A stretch of DNA of 46,968 nt from Rhodobacterales bacterium 56_14_T64 (lineage in GTDB: Bacteria > Pseudomonadota > Alphaproteobacteria > Rhodobacterales > Rhodobacteraceae), in the NCBI GenBank assembly GCA_002162795.1, contig MAAY01000050.1, positions 13,943 to 60,910 on the forward strand, written 5' to 3'. A program made the position numbers and the translations under genes. The notes under the pieces were generated by a model. That model saw only the letters and a list, made by a program, of their open reading frames with translations, was not told where the DNA came from and did no database searches. This document shows, one piece after another, positions 32,379 to 41,633 of this stretch; position 1 is the stretch's first letter; every line of letters starts with the position of its first letter.

Positions 32379-34779
32379 ACCCTTCAACAACCGTCAAGTC
32401 AGCGACCTGTCCACAGATCTGACGGATCTGATGCAACAGGTTCAATCTATTACGGCGCACAACCGGGTTGTCCGAGTTCACCTGCACCGACTCAAAAAAT
32501 GCATCAATCGGAGCCCGCAGCGCGGCCATGCTGCCCATGGCAGCTGCGAAATCTTCGGCGTTGAGCGCCGAAGAGATCGCCCCCTCGCTCAAAGCAAGCG
32601 CTTCGAACAGGGCAATCTCAGCTGGTTCTTCGGCGAATTTCACGTCGCCGCCATAGGAATACTCCACCCCATCCTTGGCCTCGGCCTGGGTCAGGATGTT
32701 GTTGGCGCGTTTGTACCCTTGCAGCAGGTTGGTGCCGTCGTCGGATTTCATGAAGTCTTCCAATGCGCGGGCGCGTTTGACCAGCAGGGTCAGGTCGTCG
32801 TTGCCGTCCATGGCGATACAGGCGTCGATGACGTCATGGCGAATGCCCTGCTCACGCAGGAAGACTTTGAGGCGGTCGTGGAAGAAGGAGAGGAGATCCG
32901 CCGCAAAACGCTGAACTACCTCAACAAGCTCTTTAGCGGCGCACTCACGACCCAAGTTGACGGGATTGCTCCAGTCAGTTTTTTCAGCAAAACTTGAAAA
33001 CGAACACTTAGCTTCTGCAAAAACAAGATCCAAGCTTGCGACGGACAGCAAACGCCATTCTTGTTCAGAGAGATTTCCATTTTGATTGTGTTTTTCCAAT
33101 CCATTAACAGAGAAATCGGCTTCTAGAACCTCTTTCCACACTCCGAATTGGCAAAGGAACCCATGGGCATCCTCCAGATCCTGCTTTAGTTCAGGCCCAG
33201 ACTTATTTTGATAGAGGAGGTCAACAAGTTCATCTCCAAGCTTTTGGATAGCCAATTTGCCGATGCACTCAACAAAAAAGTCATACAAACCGATACAAGC
33301 ATCATTCTCCAACACCAAGCGAATAACCCCCAGCGCCGCACGACGCAGAGCAAACGGGTCTTTTGACCCGGTTGGCTTTTCATCAATCGCCCAGAACCCG
33401 GTCAACGTGTCCAGCTTATCCGCCAGCGCTACCGCGACTGAAACAGCCTCGGACGGCACATCGTCCGATGGGCCCAGCGGCGAGTAATGCGCCTCGCAGG
33501 CATTCGCCACCTCTTGCGGCAGGCCTGCGGCCTCGGCGTAGTAGCGGCCCATCAGGCCTTGCAGCTCGGGGAATTCATAGACCATTTCAGATGACAGATC
33601 AGCCTTGGCCACATTGGCGGCCTGTTCAGCCAGATCCGGGTCAGCGCCAACCGATGGAGCAATCTCGCGTGCCAGCGCGGCGATGCGGTTGATGCGTTCG
33701 GACTGAGTGCCCAGCTTGTTGTGGAAGGTGACGTTCGACAGAGCCTCGGTCCATGTCACCATGCCTTCTTTGGCGACGCGCAGGTCGTTCTCCCAGAAGA
33801 ACTTCGCATCCGCCAAACGGGCACTCAGCACCTTTTGGTTGCCGGCCAGAATGGTGGCGCCATTGTCGGCGGTGTCGCGGTTGGCGACAGTGATGAACCG
33901 CTCAATCCGGTTGGTTTTGGGGTTGCGGACCGAGAAGAACTTCTGGTGCTCGCGCATAGAGGTTTGCAGCACCTCTGGCGGCAGCGACAGGAATTCCGCG
34001 TCGATCTCGCCCATCAGCACCACAGGGAATTCCACCAGGCCCGAGACCTCGGCCAGCAGGCCCTTGTCTTCGACCACTTCCAAGCCATTGGCAAAAGCCT
34101 GGTTGGTGGCGTCCTGCCAAATCGCCTCAGCGCGTTCCGCAGGATCCAGCACCACAAAGGCGCGTTTCAGCTTCGCCGAATAGTCGTCAAAACCAGTGAC
34201 AATGAACGCATCCGGTGCCATGAAACGGTGCCCACGGGTGGAGTTGCCCGAGACAATACCATCGATATCCAGCGGCACGACCTCAGAACCGGCCTCATCC
34301 GACAACAGGCAAAGGATAGAGTGCAGTGGCCGCACCCATTTCAGGCTACCCGTGCCCCAGCGCATGGATTTCGGCCATGGAAAGTTGCGAATGGTGGTTT
34401 CCAGCACCTCGGCGATGATGTCTGCCGCCGGGCGGCCCGGCTTTTCAATGCTGGCGAAATAGATCGCGCCTTTGGGCGTATCGCGCTCTTCCAGCTGATC
34501 CCGGGTCAGGCCTGCACCGCGCAGAAATCCTTCGATCGCCTTGTCCGGCGCACCAACCTTCGGCCCTTTGCGCTCTTCTCGTACGGTGGGCGAGGCCGCC
34601 AGCAACCCGTCGACCGCCAGTGTCAGACGGCGCGGCGTCGACAGGGCGTGAGCCCCTGCATAGGTCAGACCCGCCTCGATCAAGCCATCGGTCATCCGCT
34701 TTTTCAGATCCTCACCCGCGCGGCGCTGCATGCGGGCGGGGATTTCTTCGGAAAACAGTTCAATTAGCAGGTCGGGCAT
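32377..34779 (-). CDS. glyS: Glycine-tRNA ligase beta subunit with an internal insertion
   Basis: Beta chain of the heterotetrameric glycyl-tRNA synthetase, needed for tRNA binding. It begins MPDLLIELFSEEIPARMQRRA and keeps the usual order (LHSILCL, KVLSARLADAKFFWEND, VYEFPELQGLMGRYY, ALADKLDTLTGFW). At 800 residues it is over 100 longer than E. coli GlyS (689). The excess lies around residues 500-622, between LRRAALGVIRLVLEN and ADLLSFFHDRLKVFL. That stretch (about 32907-33282) is visibly AT-richer than the rest of the gene and includes polar, low-conservation sequence, so it looks inserted. The frame is intact, so the protein is probably functional. It is the last gene of a glyQ-DUF6446-gltS-glyS unit; gltS ends ten bases upstream. 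Confidence 0.94.
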   Translation of the reverse strand: MPDLLIELFSEEIPARMQRRAGEDLKKRMTDGLIEAGLTYAGAHALSTPRRLTLAVDGLLAASPTVREERKGPKVGAPDKAIEGFLRGAGLTRDQLEERDTPKGAIYFASIEKPGRPAADIIAEVLETTIRNFPWPKSMRWGTGSLKWVRPLHSILCLLSDEAGSEVVPLDIDGIVSGNSTRGHRFMAPDAFIVTGFDDYSAKLKRAFVVLDPAERAEAIWQDATNQAFANGLEVVEDKGLLAEVSGLVEFPVVLMGEIDAEFLSLPPEVLQTSMREHQKFFSVRNPKTNRIERFITVANRDTADNGATILAGNQKVLSARLADAKFFWENDLRVAKEGMVTWTEALSNVTFHNKLGTQSERINRIAALAREIAPSVGADPDLAEQAANVAKADLSSEMVYEFPELQGLMGRYYAEAAGLPQEVANACEAHYSPLGPSDDVPSEAVSVAVALADKLDTLTGFWAIDEKPTGSKDPFALRRAALGVIRLVLENDACIGLYDFFVECIGKLAIQKLGDELVDLLYQNKSGPELKQDLEDAHGFLCQFGVWKEVLEADFSVNGLEKHNQNGNLSEQEWRLLSVASLDLVFAEAKCSFSSFAEKTDWSNPVNLGRECAAKELVEVVQRFAADLLSFFHDRLKVFLREQGIRHDVIDACIAMDGNDDLTLLVKRARALEDFMKSDDGTNLLQGYKRANNILTQAEAKDGVEYSYGGDVKFAEEPAEIALFEALALSEGAISSALNAEDFAAAMGSMAALRAPIDAFFESVQVNSDNPVVRRNRLNLLHQIRQICGQVADLTVVEG

Positions 34780-34789
34780 CTGGGGGTCC

Positions 34790-36001
34790 TCAGAAGTTCA
34801 CAATCATCTGGATGACGATGGCATTGGCGATGTCTACAAAGAAGGCGGATACAAGGGGCAATACGATAAAGGCAATAGGCGATGGGCCGTAGCGTTTGGT
34901 GACGGCGGTCATATTGGCGATTGCGGTGGGGGTTGCGCCCAGCGCAAAACCGCCAAAGCCTGCGGCCAGAACGGCACCACGATATCCGCGCCCCAGCAGC
35001 GGGAACAGCACGAACAGCACAAAGACCACGGTAAAGGCCGTCTGAGCGGTCATGATCACTGCAATCGCCAGGCCCAATTCGGCAATGGTCCACAATTGCA
35101 GCGCCATCAGGGACATCGCCAGAAACGCGCCGAGTGAAAACTCCGAGATCAGCGCCAGTGCGGGCGTGCGCGACACTGGTGCGGCCTTGGGGAACACCAC
35201 ATCGCGGATATTGGCGATAATAATCCCCGCAATCAGGCAGGGCACGAACAGTGGCAGCTTCAGCCCAGCCGCCTCGATCAGCCCGGAGCCAATGTAGCCC
35301 AGGATAATGGCGAGGTTCAGAAACAGCATCACCCGCATAAAGCTCAGATGATCGATTTGCGCTGGCGGGGCCACGTCTGCGTCAGGCAGGCCAATGGTTG
35401 CGCCTTCATCTGGGCGTGCGGGTGCCAGATTATTGCGGGTGATCAGGATGCGCGCGATCGGGCCACCCACCAGCGCCGCCAGCACCAGACCCAAGGTGGC
35501 CACCGCCACCCCCAGCTCTGTGGCACCAGACAGTCCGGTGGCTTCGGCCACATCCGGGGCCCATGCAATGGCAGTGCCATGGCCACCAATCAACGAGGCA
35601 GAGCCAAACAGCACCCCGGCCTGAGCCGGATAGCCAAACATCACCGCTCCAGTTGCACCGATAATGTTCTGGGCGATAATGGTCAGCAGCGTCATCACCA
35701 GCAGGATCACCAAGGTTTTGCCGCCGGCAATCAGATCACTCAGCCGCGCATTAAGGCCAATTCCAGCAAAGAACAGCACCAGGAAAAAGTCCCGGCTGGC
35801 CATCTCAAATTCAATCGCGCGCCCCGCCAACAGATAGACCGCCAGCACCACCAGAGAGGCCAGCAAACCGCCGGTCACCGGTTCGGGAATATTGAACCGG
35901 CGCAGAATTTCAACCCGGGCATTCAGCCGCGCCCCCAGCAGAAACACTGCAAACCCAAGGGTCACAGTCAAAAACTCCGGAATGACAAGGGCCTCGGTCA
36001 T
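34790..36001 (-). CDS. gltS: Sodium/glutamate symporter
   Basis: An inner-membrane carrier of 403 residues (E. coli GltS 401) with two inverted sets of helices typical of the ESS family: LTVTLGFAVFLLGARLNAR, VTGGLLASLVVL, GGHGTAIAWAP (glycine-rich re-entrant loop) and, in the second half, FGGFALGATPTAIANM. It imports glutamate with Na+. ATG 36001 has a GGAG site seven bases upstream. It lies between DUF6446 and glyS, with 30 and 10 bases of spacing, so it is probably co-transcribed with the glycyl-tRNA synthetase genes; there is no known functional link. Confidence 0.93.
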   Translation of the reverse strand: MTEALVIPEFLTVTLGFAVFLLGARLNARVEILRRFNIPEPVTGGLLASLVVLAVYLLAGRAIEFEMASRDFFLVLFFAGIGLNARLSDLIAGGKTLVILLVMTLLTIIAQNIIGATGAVMFGYPAQAGVLFGSASLIGGHGTAIAWAPDVAEATGLSGATELGVAVATLGLVLAALVGGPIARILITRNNLAPARPDEGATIGLPDADVAPPAQIDHLSFMRVMLFLNLAIILGYIGSGLIEAAGLKLPLFVPCLIAGIIIANIRDVVFPKAAPVSRTPALALISEFSLGAFLAMSLMALQLWTIAELGLAIAVIMTAQTAFTVVFVLFVLFPLLGRGYRGAVLAAGFGGFALGATPTAIANMTAVTKRYGPSPIAFIVLPLVSAFFVDIANAIVIQMIVNF

Positions 36002-36031
36002 ATCAGTCTCCGTCTGGTTGCAGGGTCTTGG

Positions 36032-36559
36032 CTACTGGCTTGCCTCTGGCAAATCTGGGCAGGTTTCGCCCACGACTGTGCCGTCATAAGCCTTTTTGCC
36101 GCAATTGTTCAGTTCGTGCCAGACGTATCCCTTGCCATCGTCGGTAACGGCGACAATGCGGTCGACCCCGTACGAGATGTTCTTGATCGACAAAAACGCC
36201 GTGGCTGTGCCTGCTTCCAACTCGGCGCCGATGGACTGAGCGTCGAAACACCCAAACCAGCCCGGCGCGATGCGCGGCTGATGCTGTTGGGACACGGTAT
36301 ATGTCTGGGCCAGGTTGTCGCGTGTCAGCGTAGTGGTGAAACAGGCGCGGTAGCGGATTGGCGAACTACTGGCGTCAATGGCCTGAAACGCGTCATAGAC
36401 AATGGCCACGCCTTCTTCACCATCTTGCGGCACCAGCACCACGTCTTGGCCAGGGTTAAGCTCGACCTCTTCATAAAAGCCATAAACTTGCAGATAGTAC
36501 ATTCCGCCGCCCGCACCCACTGCGCAAACGATGATTAGAATGGCAAGAAACTTACCCAT
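36032..36559 (-). CDS. DUF6446 family membrane-anchored protein
   Basis: A small protein of 175 residues with an N-terminal membrane anchor (LAILIIVCAVGAGGGMYYLQV) and a periplasmic domain with four cysteines (in RACFTTTL, WFGCFDAQS, NNCGKK and ETCPD) that could form disulfides. It belongs to a family found next to glyQ/glyS in Rhodobacterales; the function is unknown. The ATG at 36559 is preceded by AAAGGACC. It sits 149 bases after glyQ and 30 bases before gltS. Confidence 0.75.
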   Translation of the reverse strand: MGKFLAILIIVCAVGAGGGMYYLQVYGFYEEVELNPGQDVVLVPQDGEEGVAIVYDAFQAIDASSSPIRYRACFTTTLTRDNLAQTYTVSQQHQPRIAPGWFGCFDAQSIGAELEAGTATAFLSIKNISYGVDRIVAVTDDGKGYVWHELNNCGKKAYDGTVVGETCPDLPEASQ

Positions 36560-36708
36560 AATGATTGTGGTCCTTTTGACCGTATTTGCGGGGCTCTACC
36601 CCTGTGTGTTTCATCTCAGTGAGATACCACTGCCTGTTTTTCTCATTTAGTCAGGCGTTACCCGGCCTCTCGGCCAGGCAGAACCGATAATCGCCGAGCC
36701 ACCAACAA

Positions 36709-37638
36709 TCACGCCGCCCAGCCACCCGCCGTTGTCTGCACAAAAGCGTCGGCACATTGTTTGGCCAGCGCCCGGACGCGGCCGATATAGGCCTGACGTT
36801 CAGTGACTGAAATCACCCCACGTGCATCGAGCAAGTTAAAGATGTGACTGGCCTTGATACACTGATCATAGGCCGGATGTGCCATCACGATGCGTTTGCC
36901 GGTCTTAGGATCTTCGGCAGGCTGCGACAGGATCATCGCACATTCGACTTCGGCCTCTTCAAAGTGACGCAACAACACCTCGGTATTGGCGGTGTCAAAG
37001 TTCCAGCGGGCGTATTCTTCCTCGGTCTGTTTGAAGATATCGCCGTAAGTCATCGGGATTGGTGCATCCGGGTCGTTGAACGGCATGTCCATAACGTGAT
37101 CAACACCCAGCACATACATCGCAAGCCGTTCCAGACCATAGGTCAACTCGCCAGAGACCGGAGCGCAGTCGTACCCGCCAACCTGCTGAAAATAAGTAAA
37201 CTGACTGACTTCCATTCCGTCACACCAAACTTCCCAGCCTAGTCCCCAAGCCCCCAATGTCGGGCTCTCCCAGTCATCCTCGACAAAACGGATGTCGTGC
37301 AGCTCCATATCGATGCCAATGGCAGCCAGCGAGCCCAGATATAGCTCTTGCAGGTTGGGCGGGCTGGGTTTGATCAGTACCTGATACTGGTAATAATGCT
37401 GCAACCGGTTCGGGTTCTCACCATAGCGCCCATCAGTGGGACGGCGCGAGGGCTGCACATAGGCGGCAGCCCAAGGGGTTGAGCCAAGCGAGCGCAGCGT
37501 CGTTGCTGGGTGGAATGTACCCGCACCAACTTCCATGTCATAGGGCTGTAGCATGGCGCAGCCCTTGCTGGCCCAATAGCTCTGGAGCCGCAGGATGATC
37601 TCTTGGAACGAGCGCGGAGCGCCATTGATCTGGGTCAT
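36709..37638 (-). CDS. glyQ: Glycine-tRNA ligase alpha subunit
   Basis: Catalytic alpha chain of the bacterial alpha2beta2 glycyl-tRNA synthetase (class II). It has 309 residues, the usual size. Class II motifs are seen: [10 protein letters not shown]-type N-terminus ([21 protein letters not shown]), motif 2 near [19 protein letters not shown] and motif 3 near [15 protein letters not shown] 37638 follows GGGAAAGAG. It heads the glyQ-DUF6446-gltS-glyS cluster and is divergent from the trypsin-fold gene across about 250 bases. Confidence 0.97.
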   Translation of the reverse strand: MTQINGAPRSFQEIILRLQSYWASKGCAMLQPYDMEVGAGTFHPATTLRSLGSTPWAAAYVQPSRRPTDGRYGENPNRLQHYYQYQVLIKPSPPNLQELYLGSLAAIGIDMELHDIRFVEDDWESPTLGAWGLGWEVWCDGMEVSQFTYFQQVGGYDCAPVSGELTYGLERLAMYVLGVDHVMDMPFNDPDAPIPMTYGDIFKQTEEEYARWNFDTANTEVLLRHFEEAEVECAMILSQPAEDPKTGKRIVMAHPAYDQCIKASHIFNLLDARGVISVTERQAYIGRVRALAKQCADAFVQTTAGGWAA

Positions 37639-37885
37639 GTCTCTTTCCCTATTGGGGCTGCAAATGCGGGTCTTTCCTATGCAAGCCCCCGGTCAGGGTC
37701 AACGTCACATGTGATAAGATGGCCCGCTGATACGCATTATTGCCAAAAATACAGATTTGCCGCTAAAACTCATCTATTATGAAGCGTCAAGACTGGAATT
37801 TCCCCTAGTATCAGGCATTCCCTTTGAGCCGCTAAAATGCTTAATTGCGCAAAAAATTTGACTCCCTAGGGATAAAGGAACTGCA

Positions 37886-39655
37886 ATGAAGACTTTCTTT
37901 GCTTCTATGCTACTGACATTGATGTCTCTGGCTTTAACTCTGCCATCTGCGGCCCAGGCACAGCAGGTCTCGCCAGATTCGGTTTGGATTCAAATTGCCG
38001 CGCATCCGTCCCTCGGTGATGCCAAAAACCGCGCGGCCAGCCTTTCCTCCCAATTGCCCGACGTCAGTGGCTACTCACTGGGTGGCGGCTGGTACGGCGT
38101 TTTGCTTGGCCCCTACAGCCGCGCCGATGCTGAACGCGCCATGCAGGTCTATCGCAGCCAAGGGCATATCCCTCGCGACAGCTTCATTGCTTTTGGCCGC
38201 AACCTGCGCCAGAAATTCTGGCCCGAGGGCGCCGAGACTGCCAATGTCGCCGTGACCACCCTGCCGGCAACCATCGCGCCAAATGAGACCACAGTTCAGC
38301 CGGTCGAAGTCATCCCAACGCCTGCTCCGGCGGATGAGACCCCGGCCCAAGCGCGACGCAGTGAACGCCTGCTCAGCGCGGACGAGCGCAAAGACCTGCA
38401 GATCGCTCTCAAAGCTGCAGGTTTTTACAACTCCGCCATTGATGGTTCCTTTGGTCGCGGCACCCGTGGATCGATGACAGACTGGCAAGCTTCCAATGGC
38501 CATGAACTGACTGGCATCCTGACGACCCTGCAACGACTGGCGCTGATGAATGAATACAACGCGCCGCTGATCTCGGTTGGTATGGCAGCGATGACCAATG
38601 CAGACGCCGGCATTTCGATGCAGATCCCAGCCCGCGAGGTGGGTTTTTCCCGGTTCGAGCCACCCTTTGCCCATTACGATGCCAAAGGTAACACTGGCGC
38701 ACGGCTGCTGCTGATCTCGCAGCCCGGCGACAAGCGCACGCTGTTTGGTCTCTATGACATTCTGCAAACACTCGAAATCGTACCACTGGTTGGCCCCCGC
38801 GAGCGCGGCTCGGACAGCTTCACCATCGAAGGCCGCGGCAATGGCATCGTCTCTTTCACTCAGGCCAGCCTGAAGAACGGTGAGATCAAAGGCTTTACCC
38901 TGATCTGGCCTGCAGGTGACGAAAATCGTCGTGCCCGAGTTCTGACCGAAATGCAGACCAGCTTCACCCGGATCGACGGCGTTCTGGATCCAGCAGCAGG
39001 CGCTGATGCACAACAAAGCATCGACCTTCTGTCCGGTCTGCAGATCCGCCAACCAAGGATGTCGCGCACCGGATTCTATGTTGATGGTGACGGAACGGTT
39101 CTGACCACCTCGGATGTGGTGGGAAATTGCACCCGTATTACCCTGAACCACGACTATGCTGTGGAACTGCTGAGCAACAATGCCGCCAATGGTCTGGCCG
39201 TCCTGCGCCCAGCAACGCCGCTGGCACCAATGGCGGTGGCCGAGCTCAGCCTCGCCGCGCCACGATTGCAGTCCGAAGTGGCCGTTTCCGGGTTCTCCTA
39301 CGAGGGCCTTCTTGGCGCGCCAAGCCTGACCTGGGGCACCCTGGCAGATATCAAAAACCTAGACGGCAACTCCGGTGTCGCGCGTCTGGACCTGTCGGCC
39401 CAGCCCGGCGATGTCGGCGGTCCAGTGCTGGATGGCACTGGCGCGGTTGTCGGCATGTTGCTGCCACAGAAAATTGGCGCACAACAACTGCCACAGGGTG
39501 TCAGCTTTGCCGCCAATGCCGAAGCAATTCGCGCGGCACTGACCGAGGCTGGCGTGACCAGCAGTGACCGCAACGCCGAGACAACTACGCTGACCAATGC
39601 CGCCATGAACAGGCTGGTCAATGGCATGACCGTCTTGGTCAGTTGCTGGAACTAA
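37886..39655 (+). CDS. SPOR / peptidoglycan-binding / inactive trypsin-fold protein
   Basis: A secreted envelope protein of 589 residues: signal peptide (1-25), a SPOR-like repeat at about 33-103 (WIQIAAHPSLGDAKNRA..., GGGWYGVLLGPYSRADAERAM), a linker rich in P/A/T, a peptidoglycan-binding-1 segment at about 164-222 (DLQIALKAAGFYNSAIDGSFG), and a trypsin-like fold from about 385 on. All three catalytic positions are replaced: Asp (D410) where the His of TTSHVV should be, Gly (G436) where the Asp is usual in the N-D-L-A-V turn, and Val (V510) in GDVGGP where GDSGGP is expected. It is therefore most likely a structural or binding protein, perhaps at septal or cell-wall sites; this is inference. 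A terminator follows. Confidence 0.85.
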   Translation: MKTFFASMLLTLMSLALTLPSAAQAQQVSPDSVWIQIAAHPSLGDAKNRAASLSSQLPDVSGYSLGGGWYGVLLGPYSRADAERAMQVYRSQGHIPRDSFIAFGRNLRQKFWPEGAETANVAVTTLPATIAPNETTVQPVEVIPTPAPADETPAQARRSERLLSADERKDLQIALKAAGFYNSAIDGSFGRGTRGSMTDWQASNGHELTGILTTLQRLALMNEYNAPLISVGMAAMTNADAGISMQIPAREVGFSRFEPPFAHYDAKGNTGARLLLISQPGDKRTLFGLYDILQTLEIVPLVGPRERGSDSFTIEGRGNGIVSFTQASLKNGEIKGFTLIWPAGDENRRARVLTEMQTSFTRIDGVLDPAAGADAQQSIDLLSGLQIRQPRMSRTGFYVDGDGTVLTTSDVVGNCTRITLNHDYAVELLSNNAANGLAVLRPATPLAPMAVAELSLAAPRLQSEVAVSGFSYEGLLGAPSLTWGTLADIKNLDGNSGVARLDLSAQPGDVGGPVLDGTGAVVGMLLPQKIGAQQLPQGVSFAANAEAIRAALTEAGVTSSDRNAETTTLTNAAMNRLVNGMTVLVSCWN

Positions 39656-39680
39656 TCGACACACACCTCCGCTAAATGCA

Positions 39681-39713
39681 AAAAACGCCGACACCTCAGG
39701 TATCGGCGTTTTT
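39681..39713 (+). terminator. Terminator after the trypsin-fold gene
   Basis: AAAAACGCCGA (39681-39691) pairs with TCGGCGTTTTT (39703-39713); the run of Ts completes an intrinsic terminator about 25 bases after the stop. Confidence 0.9.
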
Positions 39714-39740
39714 ATTTGAACTCGAGCCTTAGCAATCGTC

Positions 39741-39766
39741 GTAGGGTGCGTGCTGGCACGCACCGT
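39741..39766. repeat. Palindromic GTAGGGTGCGTGC element
   Basis: GGTGCGTGC (39745-39753) and GCACGCACC (39756-39764) are perfect inverted arms separated by two bases. Palindromes of this type (GTAGGGTGCGTGC...) occur as dispersed repeats in many bacteria, but I saw only this copy here. Confidence 0.5.
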
Positions 39767-39772
39767 CTGGCT

Positions 39773-40414
39773 TCAATACGCGTGCACACGTCCGTCCCAT
39801 GTGTGGAAACAGCCCGAAGTCGCGACGTTCAAAACATCAAACTCGTTCAACAGCCCTTCCGCCGATTCCTCTACCGAGATCTCGCCCTGCTCACCGCCCA
39901 TATCCGTGCGCACCCAGCCGGGATGATAGATCCCCACAGCAATGCCTTCGGGTTGCAGATCCGCAGCCAGATTGCGGCCAAGGTTCAATGCTGCCGCCTT
40001 GGAGGCGCGATAGGCATAGCTGCCACCTGCCGCCAGCGCATGGCTGGCCATCTGCGAGGAAATAATCGCGATCTTGGGCTCTGTTGCCAGCCGCAGATTG
40101 GGCAACAGGGCCTGCACGGTCATAAAGACCCCGGTCACATTGGTGGCAAAAGACGTGGCCCAAACCTCGGCGCTATAGTCATCAATCGCCATGTTTTTAT
40201 CTAGAAAAACCCCAGCGTTGCAGATCAGCAGATCCACTGGCTGGCCCTTGATCTGGGCGGCAAACCGCGCCTGTTGGCCCGGATCCGAGACATTCAGCCG
40301 GGTGTCAGTAGAATGATCCCGCGCCGTGCCGGTAACCTTGTGCCCTGCGGCCCGCAGTCGCGAGGTCATTTCACGGCCAATGCCGCGGCTGGCCCCTGTC
40401 ACTACAACATGCAT
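39773..40414 (-). CDS. SDR family oxidoreductase
   Basis: A short-chain dehydrogenase/reductase of 213 residues. The cofactor-binding motif is TGASRGIG (6-13), the NNAG-like segment is ICNAG, the catalytic Ser is in IISSQM, and the Tyr-Lys pair is Y135/K139 in YRASKAA. It is classical in plan but short at the C-terminus. The missing acid after the first glycine motif (T30-A31-R32) suggests NADP preference, a cautious inference. The substrate is unknown. It lies 30 bases downstream of the DUF1178 gene on the same strand and could be co-transcribed with it. Confidence 0.88.
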   Translation of the reverse strand: MHVVVTGASRGIGREMTSRLRAAGHKVTGTARDHSTDTRLNVSDPGQQARFAAQIKGQPVDLLICNAGVFLDKNMAIDDYSAEVWATSFATNVTGVFMTVQALLPNLRLATEPKIAIISSQMASHALAAGGSYAYRASKAAALNLGRNLAADLQPEGIAVGIYHPGWVRTDMGGEQGEISVEESAEGLLNEFDVLNVATSGCFHTWDGRVHAY

Positions 40415-40444
40415 ATCGCCAATTACCTCTGTTGTTTTTCGTTA

Positions 40445-40981
40445 TCAGTTGGTCTTGCGACTGGGCAGAAACGGCAGCGGCATGACGGGTATTCCCTCCT
40501 CGATCAGCGCCTTGGCGTCTTCCAGTTTCGCTTCACCGTGAATGGCCCGACCAGGCGCATCCCCCTCATGCATCGCACGCGCCTGTGAGACAAAATCCTT
40601 GCCCACATAGTCCGAGTTGTCTTCCACCTTTCGGCGCAACTCTGCCAATGCCCGATCGCTGTCATTGGCGGGTGTGCTCAGCGCACCAGCCATTGCCTCC
40701 TGCGGCTTGGCCTGATCAACCGCTTGTGCCTTACTTGGCACATTCGCCGATGCAGGCAAGGTTTCAGCGTCTGGCACTGGTGTTTCCGGCTCTCCACGAC
40801 CCGACACAGCTTTGCGCCCAGGCCGAACCCGCGGTGTCATAATGGCCTTTTCAACTGAGCCGTGCCCGCAGACCGCACAGGACACCAGCCCACTTGCTGC
40901 CAGCTTGTCAAAAGCTGCCGCAGACTGGAACCAGCTATCGAAAATATGGCCGTCGGCACATTTCAGGGCGTATTGTATCAT
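40445..40981 (-). CDS. DUF1178 family protein
   Basis: A 178-residue protein of the DUF1178 family. It has an N-terminal domain with a treble-clef-like Cys arrangement (CADGHIFDSWF, then SCAVCGHGSVEKAIM), a disordered A/P/E-rich middle, and a conserved C-terminal block (RKVEDNSDYVGKDFVSQARA, then GEAKLEDAKALIEEGIPVMPLP). The cysteines suggest metal binding. Its role is not known. It sits at the start of a two-gene group with the SDR gene. Confidence 0.85.
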   Translation of the reverse strand: MIQYALKCADGHIFDSWFQSAAAFDKLAASGLVSCAVCGHGSVEKAIMTPRVRPGRKAVSGRGEPETPVPDAETLPASANVPSKAQAVDQAKPQEAMAGALSTPANDSDRALAELRRKVEDNSDYVGKDFVSQARAMHEGDAPGRAIHGEAKLEDAKALIEEGIPVMPLPFLPSRKTN

Positions 40982-41031
40982 GTAGTGCTCTCGCTTTGCG
41001 AAATCTGATTAAAGCCCAGACTCCCGCAAGA

Positions 41032-41514
41032 TCAAGTGCAATGCGACGCTCTTTGCAGCAGACTTGGATGAAACTCCTGCAAAATTTGCGCCAGTTCCGG
41101 TTCCTGCACATTTTCAGCTGCCTTGGCCGGGGAAAACCACTGCCGCACACGCTGATCTTGTTCGGGAAACTCATCCACCAGCTTTGTTACCGCCAAGGGA
41201 TAGACCATCACGATAATCGGCAGGGGCACGGCACGATCCAGCCATTTCTTATAGGAATACAACCCCAGACATTGATCACCCGGGTCTCCGTGAACCCCAG
41301 CCTCTTCCCAGGCCTCCTGCGCTGCGGACGCCGCCGGAGTGCGCCCATCCATTGGCCAACCTTTGGGCAGAACCCAGCGCCCGGTCCCACGTGAGGTTAC
41401 CAGCAGGATCTTGGGGTTTCCCTTTTTGTTGACCCGGTAACACAGGGCCGCAAACTGACTGCGGACGTCCCGCTTGTTGGCCGCATTTGTGGTGATCGGC
41501 AATTGGGTGATCAT
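41032..41514 (-). CDS. NUDIX hydrolase
   Basis: A pyrophosphohydrolase of about 160 residues. The Nudix box is PKGWPMDGRTPAASAAQEAWEEAG; it keeps the EExG metal ligands but has Q instead of R before the first Glu, as in diphosphoinositol/dinucleoside-polyphosphate type enzymes. The substrate is uncertain. The start chosen is ATG 41514 (MITQLP), which has AAAGGACC upstream; a longer version from 41613 lacks a site. It is flanked by the DUF1178 and EcsC genes on the same strand. Confidence 0.87.
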   Translation of the reverse strand: MITQLPITTNAANKRDVRSQFAALCYRVNKKGNPKILLVTSRGTGRWVLPKGWPMDGRTPAASAAQEAWEEAGVHGDPGDQCLGLYSYKKWLDRAVPLPIIVMVYPLAVTKLVDEFPEQDQRVRQWFSPAKAAENVQEPELAQILQEFHPSLLQRASHCT

Positions 41515-41633
41515 TGGTGCGGTCCTTTGAAATTGCTCATTGAATACACCGGCACGCCTGCCTCCGCATGTAAAACATTGATGACATCCAATTCGGGGCC
41601 AAAATAGCACCAACCGCTCGCAGCTCCACAGGG

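Noticed and set aside
33721-34767. Long open frame opposite glyS
   Set aside because: No family motifs; mirrors the glyS coding pattern.
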